From positions 186,001-250,000 of the forward strand of contig NZ_MEHJ01000002.1 in assembly GCF_001746415.1 (NCBI RefSeq): a stretch of 64,000 nucleotides of DNA. Direction: 5' to 3'. Source of the DNA: Streptomyces agglomeratus (lineage in GTDB: Bacteria > Actinomycetota > Actinomycetes > Streptomycetales > Streptomycetaceae). Made by a program: the position numbers and the translations under genes. Of this stretch, positions 1 through 7,370 are shown in pieces. Under the pieces are notes generated by a model. The model was given only the letters and a program-made list of their open reading frames with translations, was not told the DNA's origin and did no database searches. Every line of letters begins with the position of its first letter. Positions within the stretch are counted from its first letter, which is position 1.

Positions 1-1040
1 GCGTGCACCAGAATGCCGGCGAGCGCGGGCAGCGGGATCAGCGCCAGCGCGGAGGGCAGCGCGGCGGCGAACAGCAGCAGCCACACGCCGTGCAGCACAC
101 GCGACGCCTTGGTCTTCGCGCCCGCGTTGACATTGGCCGAGCTGCGCACGATCACCGCGGTCATCGGCAGCGCACCGAACAGACCGCACACCGCGTTGCC
201 CCCACCCTGGGCGATCATCTCTTTGTCGTACTGGGTGCGCGGACCATCGTGCAGCCGGTCCACCGCGCCCGCGCTGAACAGCGACTCGGCGGAGGCGATC
301 AGTGCGAACGCGATGATCGTGCCCCAGATGGCCGGGCTGGCGAGCTCACCGAAGGCGCCGGCGCCGGGCGGCTGAATGACGCCGAGCAGCCCCTCTACCT
401 CGACGGTGGCGACTGGCAGGCTAACGGCGAGCGAGGCGACCGTGGCCAGCAGTACCGCGGCGAGGGCACCGGGCACGATCTGCGCCTTCTTCGGCGCCTT
501 CCTCCACAGCACGATGACGGCGATGGTGCCCGCGCCGATCGCGAGCGAGGCGAGCGCCTTGGTGCTGCCGAGGGCGTCGGCGAACGCCCCGGGCAGGCCG
601 GCGATCTTGCCGAGGCCCGTGTCCGGGGCCTTCATGCCTGCCGCCGCGTAGAGCTGCCCGGCGATGATCACCAGGCCGATGCCGCAGAGCATGCCCTCGA
701 CGACGGAGACGGAGATCGCCCGGAACCAGCGGCCTATCCTGAGGAAGCCCATGGCGAGCTGGAGCAGTCCGGCCATCAGCACGATCAGGCCGAGGGCGGC
801 TATTCCGAACTCGCTGACCGCCTCGAAGACCAGCACGGTCAGGCCCGCGGCCGGCCCTGAAACCTGAAGACTGCTGCCGGGCAGTAAGCCGGTGACCAGG
901 CCGCCCACGATGCCAGTGACCAGGCCCAGCTCCGCGGGGACTCCGGAGGCGACCGCCACGCCGACGCATAGCGGCACGGCGACCAGGAAGACGACGATGG
1001 AGGCGGCGAAGTCCTGCCGCAGGTGAGGGAACTTCGACAT
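1..1040 (-). CDS. SulP family anion transporter, C-terminus cut by window edge
   Basis: The reverse strand is open from an ATG at 1040 to the window edge (about 346 codons). It begins MSKFPHLRQDFAASIVVFLV, the SulP opening with a first membrane helix. Later come the helix segment SVVEGMLCGIGLVIIAGQLY and many further hydrophobic helices. SulP proteins move sulfate, bicarbonate or other anions across the inner membrane and are usually near 500 residues, so the last 150 or so (which may carry a STAS domain) lie outside. The start is 14 bases after the carbonic anhydrase stop, so the two are probably co-transcribed. That pairing favours bicarbonate as substrate (inference from known SulP-carbonic anhydrase pairings). 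Confidence 0.85.
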   Translation of the reverse strand, partial: MSKFPHLRQDFAASIVVFLVAVPLCVGVAVASGVPAELGLVTGIVGGLVTGLLPGSSLQVSGPAAGLTVLVFEAVSEFGIAALGLIVLMAGLLQLAMGFLRIGRWFRAISVSVVEGMLCGIGLVIIAGQLYAAAGMKAPDTGLGKIAGLPGAFADALGSTKALASLAIGAGTIAVIVLWRKAPKKAQIVPGALAAVLLATVASLAVSLPVATVEVEGLLGVIQPPGAGAFGELASPAIWGTIIAFALIASAESLFSAGAVDRLHDGPRTQYDKEMIAQGGGNAVCGLFGALPMTAVIVRSSANVNAGAKTKASRVLHGVWLLLFAAALPSALALIPLPALAGILVH

Positions 1041-1054
1041 CACAGTCAGCCCCT

Positions 1055-1636
1055 TCACAGCGCCTCGAACATGTCGGACTGCGCGCGGTGTTCGCGCACG
1101 GCCCCGGTGTGCACCTCGTAGTACCAGCCGTGCAGCCGGAGTTGGTCCGCCTGCAGGCGCTGCTCGATGTACGGGTAGGAGCGCAGTCGCAGCAGTTGCG
1201 TCAGGACGTGGTTCTGCACGGCCTCGGCGACCGTCGGGTCGGCGGGGTCGGAGCACTGGGGTTCGTCGGCGGCGTGCGTGAGCCAGTCACGCACCGCGGG
1301 TACGCCGTTCAGGTCCTCGCCGCGCACCAGCGCGCCGACGGCGCCGCAGTGGGAGTGACCGCAGACCACGATGTGCTGGACGCCGAGCACCTCGACGGCG
1401 TACTCGATGGTGGCCGCCTCGCTGGTGGGGTGCTCGCCGGCGTATGGCGGGACGATGTTGCCCGCGGTGCGCAGCTCGAAGAGCTGGCCGGGTCGGGCGC
1501 CGGTGATCAGGGCCGGGACGACCCGGGAATCGGCGCAGGTGATGAACAGGACCTCTGGTGTCTGGCCTTGGGCGAGGCCAGCGAACTCCTCAGGGCGCTG
1601 TCCGAACGTGCGGGCGTTGTCGATGAGGGGTTGCAT
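1055..1636 (-). CDS. Beta-carbonic anhydrase
   Basis: This 193-residue cytoplasmic zinc enzyme interconverts CO2 and bicarbonate. The family motif CADSR supplies Cys34, Asp36 and Arg38, and GHSHCG supplies His94 and Cys97. Together these are the Cys-His-Cys zinc site and the Asp/Arg dyad of beta-class enzymes. Length is normal for a short bacterial member. An AGGAGG ribosome binding site sits just upstream of the ATG at 1636. The SulP transporter gene follows after 14 bases, suggesting an enzyme/transporter unit for bicarbonate supply or pH control. Confidence 0.92.
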   Translation of the reverse strand: MQPLIDNARTFGQRPEEFAGLAQGQTPEVLFITCADSRVVPALITGARPGQLFELRTAGNIVPPYAGEHPTSEAATIEYAVEVLGVQHIVVCGHSHCGAVGALVRGEDLNGVPAVRDWLTHAADEPQCSDPADPTVAEAVQNHVLTQLLRLRSYPYIEQRLQADQLRLHGWYYEVHTGAVREHRAQSDMFEAL

Positions 1637-2201
1637 GTGTGGTGACTCCTCCTGGCGCGCCGTGGGGGCGCGTCGGGCTTACAGGACAGGTGGGGGACTG
1701 CTCTGCTGCTCAACAGCGGAACACTTGGAGTGCCGCCGAACAGTGGGCTGTTGAGGATCTTGATGTGTGGAGGTGTGCGGGCCACGCCGGGTCGCGGCGG
1801 GTCGGCTGCGGATCACCTCCTCTCTTGGCACGCGCGCTGAACTTCGCCAAGAAAAGCCAAAGACAAGGTCAATGAAGAGTAATGGCGCAGGTGGGGTCGG
1901 GCTGAGAAGACATTCTGAACCAGCACTGTTTCCGACTGAAAACAGCTTGAAGTCGGCGAAAAACCGCCCGGAGTGCGGAGGGGCGTGAGGTGTCGACAGA
2001 GTGCGCGGCGGACGGGGTGGGGTGTGGCGCCGCCCGGGCTCACCGCTGTGCGGCGCTCCCGCAGCCCCGGACACGTCGCGCGGCGGGGTTCGGACGGGCC
2101 GTCGGGGCGGCCCGGCGCAGTCGGTCGCAGCCGGTCGAAAACGGCCTGGATGATGGCCGGGGCGAGGGTGGTGGCGGCTACCTTCCAGCGACGTTCTGTG
2201 T
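1637..2201. other. Intergenic region, no gene supported
   Basis: About 560 bases between the carbonic anhydrase start and the tail of an interrupted gene. Open frames here are short, arginine/proline-rich and overlapping on both strands, as expected of non-coding high-GC DNA. The stretch around 1840-1960 is richer in A/T than its neighbours and could hold the carbonic anhydrase promoter, but no clear -35/-10 pair was identified. Confidence 0.5.
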
Positions 2202-2345
2202 TCATCTCACAAATGCCGAACCCGTGCCCGGCATGGAGAGCGGGTCCGTGCCGGCCACCGTAAGGCCGAGGGCCTCGGCGGCGCGGCAAGCCAGGTCCTT
2301 TGCCTTCTGGTACCGCCTTGGCAGGCCGTGGGGCCCCCGCCCTAG

Positions 2346-3417
2346 TTGTACTGCCCCGGGAGGTTGTGTACGGGTGATGCAGCTCTAGGCTGAGGGATCT
2401 TGAACGAGTAAGGGCCTTCCGGGTTCGGTGTGGATTGCGACATCTCCACCGAACGACGAAAGGCCCTCATGCCCCACCGTAATGCACCCCTGACCGAGAC
2501 CGGACGACTGCGGCTCGCCCGCTGCGTGGTCGAGGACGGATGGCCCCTGCGCCGGGCCGCCGAACGCTTCCAGGTCTCGACCACCACCGCCCAGCGGTGG
2601 GCCGGCCGCTACCGAGTTCTGGGCGAGGCCGGGATGGCGGACCTTTCCTCCCGCCCGCATCACAGCCCCCGGCGAACCCCGACCCGCACCGAACGCCGGA
2701 TCATCAAGGTGCGCCTCCTGCGTCGCTGGGGACCGGCCCGGATCGCTCACCTGCTCGGCCTGGTCCCCTCGACCGTGCACCGTGTCCTGACCCGCTTCAA
2801 ACTGGCCCGCCTGACCCACCTGGACCGGGCCACCGGCCGGGCAGTGCGCCGCTACGAACGCTCCACACCAGGCGAGTTGGTACACGTGGACATCAAGAAA
2901 CTCGGCAACATCCCCGATGGCGGAGGCCACAAGGCGCTCGGCCGCCAGGCCGGCCGCAAGACACGGTCCGGCGCCGGCTACAGCTACATCCACACCGCCG
3001 TCGACGACCACTCCCGCCTCGCCTACAGCGAGATCCACGACGACGAGAAGAAGGAAACCGCGACCGCCTTCTGGACCCGGGCGAACGCGTTCTTCACCAC
3101 CGCCGGGATCACCGTCGAGCGCGTCCTGACCGACAACGGCTCCTGCTACCGCTCACGCGACTGGCACGATGCCCTGGCGGCGGCCGGGATCGCCCACAAG
3201 CGAACCCGGCCCTACCGGCCGCAGACCAACGGCAAGGTCGAACGCCTCAACCGCACCCTGCTCGACGAATGGGCCTACGCCCGCCCCTACCGATCAGAAC
3301 AAGAACGACGCGACACCTTCCCACACTGGCTCCACACCTACAATCACCACCGCGGACACACCGCGCTCGCAGGCAAACCACCCGCCAGCCGCGTCCCCAA
3401 CCTCACAGGGCAATACA
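2346..3417 (+). mobile_element. IS481-family insertion sequence with 5-bp target duplication
   Basis: The ends carry imperfect inverted repeats: TGTACTGCCCCGGGAGGTTG from 2347, and on the reverse strand TGTATTGCCCTGTGAGGTTG at 3398-3417 (17 of 20 match). Both sides are flanked by CCTAG (2341-2345 and 3418-3422), a likely target duplication. The element has one transposase gene and looks complete, so it may be a recent insertion. Confidence 0.85.
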
Positions 3418-3422
3418 CCTAG
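2469..3422 (+). CDS. IS481-family transposase
   Basis: This 317-residue DDE transposase has an N-terminal helix-turn-helix (LRRAAERFQVSTTTAQRWAG) and a second DNA-binding region. The rve/RNase H-like core follows, with ELVHVDIKKLG, TAVDDHSRLAY, LTDNGSCYRS and NGKVERLNRTLLDEW. The ATG at 2469 is chosen because AAAGG lies just upstream; an earlier in-frame start at 2430 lacks one. The final two codons, ACC TAG, run past the inverted repeat into the duplicated target, so the stop codon is supplied by the insertion site. Confidence 0.92.
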   Translation: MPHRNAPLTETGRLRLARCVVEDGWPLRRAAERFQVSTTTAQRWAGRYRVLGEAGMADLSSRPHHSPRRTPTRTERRIIKVRLLRRWGPARIAHLLGLVPSTVHRVLTRFKLARLTHLDRATGRAVRRYERSTPGELVHVDIKKLGNIPDGGGHKALGRQAGRKTRSGAGYSYIHTAVDDHSRLAYSEIHDDEKKETATAFWTRANAFFTTAGITVERVLTDNGSCYRSRDWHDALAAAGIAHKRTRPYRPQTNGKVERLNRTLLDEWAYARPYRSEQERRDTFPHWLHTYNHHRGHTALAGKPPASRVPNLTGQYT

Positions 3423-3599
3423 GGCGGTAGGCTTGCAGCCGTGGATATGGGCGGTGCGCACCTGGGACCAGGCGGCGCGGCCGTCGACCAAGGCCGCACC
3501 GGCCGTCGGCAGGCACCCGTGGGGGAGGTCACCGCCGCAGTCACCACACGCATCTCCATGGCTGCGCTGCACCAAGTACGGCCGCTGGTCGCGGCTATC

Positions 3600-3775
3600 G
3601 CATCCGCCTCGACCGCGGTCCTCCAAAGGGCGGCGCAAGGACTTCACCGGGCCCGACTACGGCCGCCTGCTCGACGCCGCACCCCAGTTCGGTGGGCCAA
3701 TCGCCCCGGCCTGGGACGTTCTGGCACGACGTCAGCCGCACCATGCGGCAGCTGAACGACGCCCGATCAAGGAAG
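3600..3775 (+). pseudogene. IS630-family transposase remnant
   Basis: The forward frame contains GRRKDFTGPDYGRLLDAAPQ and GGPIAPAWDVL, close to the IS630 core in which a WDN(L)N catalytic segment follows GGPI. After WD the frame shifts (the +1 frame gives SRTMRQLNDARS). Neither end nor the other catalytic acids remain. It is a decayed fragment. The assignment rests on remembered IS630 patterns. Confidence 0.5.
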
Positions 3776-4030
3776 CGGGAGCCGTTGAGGCAGGATCAGT
3801 ACTGGGGCTGGTGACCGCCCGGCTGCGGATGCGCCCCGGTCAGCTCCTGGTGGACGCCGGCTGCGGCACCGGCGGCATAGGCCTATGGCTGGCCCGCGCC
3901 CTCGCCGTGCGCCTGGACGGCTTCGATCTCTCCCCCGGTCGCAGTCACCCCGGCCGTCGCCCGGCGCCCCCACTTCCTCGGCGCCGACGCCGAGCGCGCC
4001 GCCTTCCGCATGGCCGGGCTGGAGAATAGC
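3776..4030 (+). pseudogene. SAM-dependent methyltransferase fragment, frameshifted
   Basis: Residues LVDAGCGTGGIGLWLARALA form a clear class I methyltransferase motif I (D-x-G-x-G-x-G) with the following helix, and LDGFDLSP forms motif II. The frame then breaks near 3937, and the next piece (HFLGADAERAAFRMAGLE) continues in another frame. N- and C-terminal parts are missing. It is wedged between two transposase remnants, so it is probably a passenger left by rearrangement. Confidence 0.6.
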
Positions 4031-4424
4031 CCTGTGCCCGACTCCAACGCCCACGGCAGCCGGCGGCGAGGCAGGCGAGGGCGTCAAGCACTGGCTCCGC
4101 GTCGTGACCGAGCTGAAGAACCGCAGCGTTGAGGACGTCCTCAAGCTGGTCTGCGACGGGTTGAAAGGCCTCCCCAACGCGGTCGGCGAGACTGGCCGAA
4201 GACCGTCGCCCAGACCTGGGTGGTCCACCTTTTGCGGGCGTCGTTCCGCCATGCCAGCCGCCAGGACTGAGACAAGATCGCCAAAGCACTGAAGCCGGTC
4301 TACACCGCGCTGACCGAGGACGCGGCCACCAGCCGGTTCCTCAGGTTTGTGAGTGGGCGGTTCGTAAGACGATGTCCGTTTCTGGCTGAGGTGGGAGCAA
4401 GGCCGCTGGTGGAGGTTCTGTCGG

Positions 4425-4823
4425 CTATTGCTTCCTGGCGAAGTTGCCGGTGTCGGCCTCGGTGAGGATCCCGAGTTTGACCAGTCGTTTCAGCTTGGCG
4501 CGGGTGCCTTCGACGTTCTTCGGCAGCAGTTCGTGGCCAAGGGCTTCGCAGACGTCCTTGGCCCGTAGCGGCCCGGCTGCGTGGTTGAAGGCGTCGAGGA
4601 TGCGGGGGTAGTCCGGGTGCTCGGGCAGATCCGGCGGGCCGGCCGGGAGCCGGTCGGCGAGGCCGATGACGGTCTTGCGGGTGATCGCGAGGTGCTCCAG
4701 GTGCGTCTCGGCCTCCCGCAACCGGGTCTGCAGGTCGTCCATCTGTGCGCGGAGGTCGTCGGCCAGGGCCTGGGCGGCGTCTTCCTGGAGGTCCAGGGCG
4801 TCGAGCAGGGGCCGGATGTTCAC
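4425..4823 (-). CDS. IS passenger protein with coiled coil and winged-helix-like C-terminus
   Basis: This 132-residue protein is encoded from a GTG at 4823 that overlaps the transposase TGA (GTGA), so translation is probably coupled. Residues 10-50 (LDLQEDAAQALADDLRAQ, then LQTRLREAETHLEHL) are predicted to be a coiled coil. Residues 75-132 (RILDAFNHAAGPLRAKDVCE, then TRAKLKRLVKLGILTEA) look like a winged helix-turn-helix. It lies wholly inside the element, hence passenger or accessory. It may bind the ends or regulate transposition, but no function is established from the sequence. Confidence 0.7.
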   Translation of the reverse strand: MNIRPLLDALDLQEDAAQALADDLRAQMDDLQTRLREAETHLEHLAITRKTVIGLADRLPAGPPDLPEHPDYPRILDAFNHAAGPLRAKDVCEALGHELLPKNVEGTRAKLKRLVKLGILTEADTGNFARKQ

Positions 4824-5668
4824 GCTGCCGCCGCCTGCGCCGTGCGCCAGGTGGGGGTGTTCGCGCCGGTGAGGCGTCGGGTCATGACGTGGGTCATCGC
4901 CCAGTAGACGCGGGAGGCGGAGGAGGAGGGGCGGTGCTCGTAGTCGCGGACCAGGCGCCGGTGCAGTATCAGGATCCCGTAGGTCTGCTCGACTCTCCAC
5001 CGCTTCGGCTGCGGCACGAACCCCTTGTCCTGTGGGTTGCGTCGGACGATCTCGACGTCGATTCCCAGGCCGGCGCCGTGCATGACGACCTGGTTCTTGA
5101 AGCCCTGGTCGACCAGGGCTTTGCGGACGGTTTTGCCGGCGTGCTCGGCGACCTGGTCCAGCAGGACGATGCCCGCGGCGTTGTCGTGGGTGTTCGCGGC
5201 GAGGACGACGACCGCGATGACCAGGCCGAGGACGTCCACGGCCAGTCCGCGTTTGCGTCCGGGCACCCGCTTGGCCGGATCATGGCCGGTCGTGGCGGCG
5301 GGGACCCCGGCGGCCGCATGGACACTCTGGGTGTCCAGGACCACCAGGGACGGGTCCTCTAATCGGCGGGCTCGTTCACGGACCTGGCAGCGCAGGAGTT
5401 CATGGATGACCTGGTCGGTTCCGTCGTCCCGCCAGGCGGCGAAGTAGTAGTAGGTCGCGCTCTTGGGCGGCAGGTCGTGCGGGAGGTAGGCCCACTGGCA
5501 GCCGGTCCGCCCCTGGTAGAGGATCGCGTTCACGATCTCCCGCATGTCGTAGGCGCCCTGGTGGCCGCTGACCGAGCGGTGCCGGTCCTTCCACGCGGTG
5601 ATCACCGGCTCGATCAACGACCACTGCTCGTCCGATAAGTCACTCGGATACCGCTTGCGTTCACTCAC
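4820..5668 (-). CDS. IS5-family transposase
   Basis: This 282-residue DDE transposase starts MSERKRYPSDLSDEQWSLIE, the DUF4096-like N-terminus typical of Streptomyces IS5 elements. It continues with LYQGRTGCQWAYLPHDLPPK, then VVLDTQSVHAA (first Asp), LVDQGFKNQ (second acidic block region) and the C-terminal RRWRVEQTYG-type segment with the Glu (KRWRVEQTYGILILHRRL). The length is normal and no break is seen, so it may be active. The stop TGA overlaps the GTG of the next gene. Confidence 0.9.
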   Translation of the reverse strand: MSERKRYPSDLSDEQWSLIEPVITAWKDRHRSVSGHQGAYDMREIVNAILYQGRTGCQWAYLPHDLPPKSATYYYFAAWRDDGTDQVIHELLRCQVRERARRLEDPSLVVLDTQSVHAAAGVPAATTGHDPAKRVPGRKRGLAVDVLGLVIAVVVLAANTHDNAAGIVLLDQVAEHAGKTVRKALVDQGFKNQVVMHGAGLGIDVEIVRRNPQDKGFVPQPKRWRVEQTYGILILHRRLVRDYEHRPSSSASRVYWAMTHVMTRRLTGANTPTWRTAQAAAA

Positions 5669-6125
5669 CCGATCACATCACCAGATCAACAACCGCGGAC
5701 CGGCAGATTCCGCCCTGCCACCACACCATTAGGCGACAGCAGATCCACTTAAAGACTCACGAACCGCTCACTGAGGAGTGGGGCCAGAAGTATCCGGCGA
5801 TCGTGAGATTGTGGGAAAACGCCTGGGCCGAGTTGGTCCCGTTCCTGCAGTCCGACGCGGAGATCCGCCGGATCGTCTGCACCACCAACGCGATCGAACC
5901 GGTCAACGCCCGCATCCGGCGGGCCGTCCGCGCCCGCGGACGCTCCCCCTCCGAGAACGCCGCTTAAGGTGCGTCTACCTCGCGGTGAAGTCCCTCGACC
6001 CGACCGTCACCGGCCGCAAACGCTGGACCACCCGCTGGAAGCGGGCCCCTGCAGGTCTTCGACATCACCTTTGACGGACGCCTCACCAGAACCGGATCTG
6101 ACCCATAACCAACCACGGTTGCACC

Positions 6126-6150
6126 GCTTACTGGGCGGACCCCAGTAAGC
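6126..6150. repeat. Perfect 10-bp inverted repeat, 5-base loop
   Basis: GCTTACTGGG at 6126-6135 is repeated inverted as CCCAGTAAGC at 6141-6150 with CGGAC between. It lies between the IS256 remnant and the toxin-antitoxin operon. No U-tract follows. It may be an IS256 end structure, an operator for the toxin-antitoxin operon, or a hairpin that blocks readthrough. Confidence 0.6.
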
Positions 6151-6196
6151 GATTAGGGATACGCCCCGTCGGCCACCAGCGCAACTATAGGAGTGC

Positions 6197-6211
6197 TATG
6201 GTCTAGTTATG
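6197..6211 (+). promoter_or_regulatory. Candidate -10 and leaderless start of the toxin-antitoxin operon
   Basis: TATGGT at 6197-6202 resembles a -10 hexamer and sits 6 bases before the antitoxin ATG (6209), so the transcript may begin at or next to the A of ATG. No ribosome binding site lies at normal distance; the only GGAG is 16 bases upstream. No good -35 is seen. Confidence 0.35.
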
Positions 6212-6493
6212 GGCAATACGACGATCCAGGTGACGAAGCAGACCCGTGACCACCTCGCTGAGCTCGCCGGGGAGCGCGGGCTGAGCATCGGCCAGCTCGT
6301 CGACGCACTCGCGACCGCGGAGCCCACCGCCGCGCAGCGGGCCGAGCAGGTGGCGGCAGCCCGGGCGCATGCACGTGAGGTGATCGGCGTCGACGTCAGC
6401 GACGAGGAGTTCGCCACACTCGATGTGCTCGGCAACCTGCGGCGGATCGCGGCGGAGAAGGTGCTGGCCATGCCCGGCAGGGACGTCGCGTGA
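6209..6493 (+). CDS. Antitoxin of PIN-domain toxin-antitoxin pair
   Basis: This 94-residue protein begins MGNTTIQVTKQTRDHLAELA, a ribbon-helix-helix-like N-terminus (short strand, then helix ARDHLAELAGERG-type) expected to bind its own promoter. The C-terminal half is charged and helical, as expected for the toxin-binding tail. Its stop overlaps the toxin GTG by 4 bases (6490-6493), the normal arrangement in which the antitoxin is made first. The start is the only ATG close to the likely promoter. Confidence 0.75.
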   Translation: MGNTTIQVTKQTRDHLAELAGERGLSIGQLVDALATAEPTAAQRAEQVAAARAHAREVIGVDVSDEEFATLDVLGNLRRIAAEKVLAMPGRDVA

Positions 6494-6885
6494 TCATTCT
6501 GGACACCAGTGCCGTGACCGCCCTCGCCTCGGGGCACAAGGCGCTCAACGCGCTCGCGGTCAACGTCACCGCGAGCGGAGACCGGCTCCTCGTACCGGCG
6601 CTGTGCCTGGCGCAGGCCGAGGCCGACCACTCCGGAGCCTCCCGCGCCGTCCTCGGATACCCGTGCACCGAGGTCGAGCCGCTCGGGCAGATCGACGCAC
6701 CGGCCGTGGGCACAATGTTCCGCGACGGCTACGGCGGCATAGACACCTGCCACGCCCTCTACACCGCACTGCGCCGCACGGGCACCGGCGGCATGCCGAT
6801 CCTCCTGACCGACGACGAGAACCGCTACCCGCCCGGCATCCTCGCCATCGGCATCGACACCCCCGGCATGCTCGGCTTCCACTGA
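6490..6885 (+). CDS. PIN-domain toxin (VapC-like)
   Basis: This 131-residue protein starts at a GTG (MIILDTSAVTALASGHKAL). PIN-domain acids are visible at Asp5 (LDTS), Glu44 (AQAEAD), Asp85 (GIDTCHA) and Asp108/109 (LLTDDENRY), giving the metal site of a Mg-dependent RNase. It presumably cleaves tRNA or mRNA when free of the antitoxin encoded just upstream with a 4-base overlap. Sequence is intact. It could stabilise the surrounding mobile DNA. Confidence 0.78.
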   Translation: MIILDTSAVTALASGHKALNALAVNVTASGDRLLVPALCLAQAEADHSGASRAVLGYPCTEVEPLGQIDAPAVGTMFRDGYGGIDTCHALYTALRRTGTGGMPILLTDDENRYPPGILAIGIDTPGMLGFH

Positions 6886-6940
6886 CCACCGGTTCCCGGG
6901 CGAGCGCGGGCGGCCTCGTCCGCCGACGCGATCGTGCATA

Positions 6941-7144
6941 CAGATTCGCAGTGCGTCGGGTGAGTTGGCGCTCTGGGCCGTGGCCGGCCCCATGCCCGAG
7001 TGCGTGCGACTTCCCGACGCGGGAAGGGAGTGGCAGGTACGCATCTACTGCGCGGGCCGGGAGGAAGTGCGGCGCCTGGCACAGGAGTCGGTGCCGGAAG
7101 GCGTGGAGCGACATCTCGCGCGGTTCTGGCCCGTCGACGCATGA
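6941..7144 (+). pseudogene. C-terminal remnant of an unidentified protein
   Basis: A forward frame without start reads IRSASGELALWAVAGPMPEC and then WQVRIYCAGREEVRRLAQES before ending FWPVDA at a TGA (7142-7144). Codon use and composition look like real protein, but no start or N-terminal part remains. A perfect hairpin terminator follows at once (7149-7183), supporting a genuine gene end. The family is not recognised. Confidence 0.45.
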
Positions 7145-7148
7145 GGGC

Positions 7149-7183
7149 CCGGGGGCAGGAGCCTGGTTCACTCCTGCCCCCGG
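7149..7183. terminator. Bidirectional hairpin terminator
   Basis: CCGGGGGCAGGAG (7149-7161) pairs perfectly with CTCCTGCCCCCGG (7171-7183) across a 9-base loop. It separates a forward remnant ending at 7144 from a reverse-strand frame ending at 7188, so it probably stops transcription from both sides. No U-tract is seen, which is common in Streptomyces. Confidence 0.8.
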
Positions 7184-7187
7184 CTCT

Positions 7188-7365
7188 CAGCTGATCTTGA
7201 CGATGAAGCCGAACCGTGAAAGCAGGATTCTCGCGTCCGGGTTCTCGTCGCCGGTCACTGGGGCCTTCGGAGTCGGTGACTGTAGAGGGCGGCGGTGTAT
7301 CCGGCGGGGCCGGAGCCGATGATGATGACGTTGCGTATGCCGTCACCGGCGGTGGTCTGCGGCAT
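7188..7365 (-). pseudogene. Truncated thioredoxin reductase (arsT/trxB) stub
   Basis: From an ATG at 7365 the reverse strand reads MPQTTAGDGIRNVIIIGSGP then AGYTAALYS, the N-terminal FAD-binding GxGPAG motif of thioredoxin reductase. After about 30 residues the similarity stops and the frame ends near 7257. The rest (to 7188: DARILLSRFGFIVKIS then stop) is in another frame and may be the tail of the deleted region. It follows arsC by 5 bases, where actinomycete ars operons often carry a thioredoxin reductase, so the gene was deleted internally here. Confidence 0.65.
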
Positions 7366-7370
7366 CGGCG

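Larger units (their letters stand above)
2202..3560 (-). pseudogene. Unidentified gene interrupted by IS481 element
   Basis: Removing the IS (2346-3417) and one copy of the 5-base duplication CCTAG joins two reverse-strand segments in one frame. The upstream part reads ...AAWSQVRTAHIHGCKPTAL. The downstream part reads GRGPHGLPRRYQKAKDLACR and continues to a TGA at 2202-2204. The frame stays open across the junction, which supports a single former gene whose last 48 or so codons are now cut off. The 5' limit is uncertain and may be shared with a transposase remnant on the other strand. No family was recognised. Confidence 0.4.
4353..5771 (-). mobile_element. IS5-family element with passenger gene, inserted in IS256 remnant
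   Basis: Terminal repeats begin GTGGGCGGTTCGT on the left and, read from the right end, GTGAGCGGTTCGT. They extend to about 16 of 20 matches. TGA flanks both ends (4350-4352 and 5772-5774), a plausible 3-bp duplication. It carries a transposase (4820-5668) and a coupled small gene (4425-4823), both leftward. Left and right flanks are two halves of the same IS256 transposase, which fixes the boundaries. Confidence 0.8.
4075..6104 (+). pseudogene. IS256-family (mutator) transposase remnant split by an IS5 element
   Basis: The 5' piece (4075-4349) reads WLRVVTELKNRSVEDVLKLV then CDGLKGLPNAV, the IS256 catalytic region, but contains an internal stop and frameshifts. The 3' piece (5772-6104) reads EEWGQKYPAIVRLWENAWAE and CTTNAIEPVNARIRRAVRAR, the C-terminal region with the catalytic Glu context, and again loses frame near 5965. 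The N-terminal half is absent. Even after removal of the inserted IS a one-base deletion remains at the junction, so the gene was already dead before the insertion. Confidence 0.75.

Noticed and set aside
1688..2289. Several short overlapping frames of 70-160 codons between carbonic anhydrase and IS481
   Set aside because: Arg/Pro/Ser-rich, overlapping on both strands, no start context or recognisable motif.
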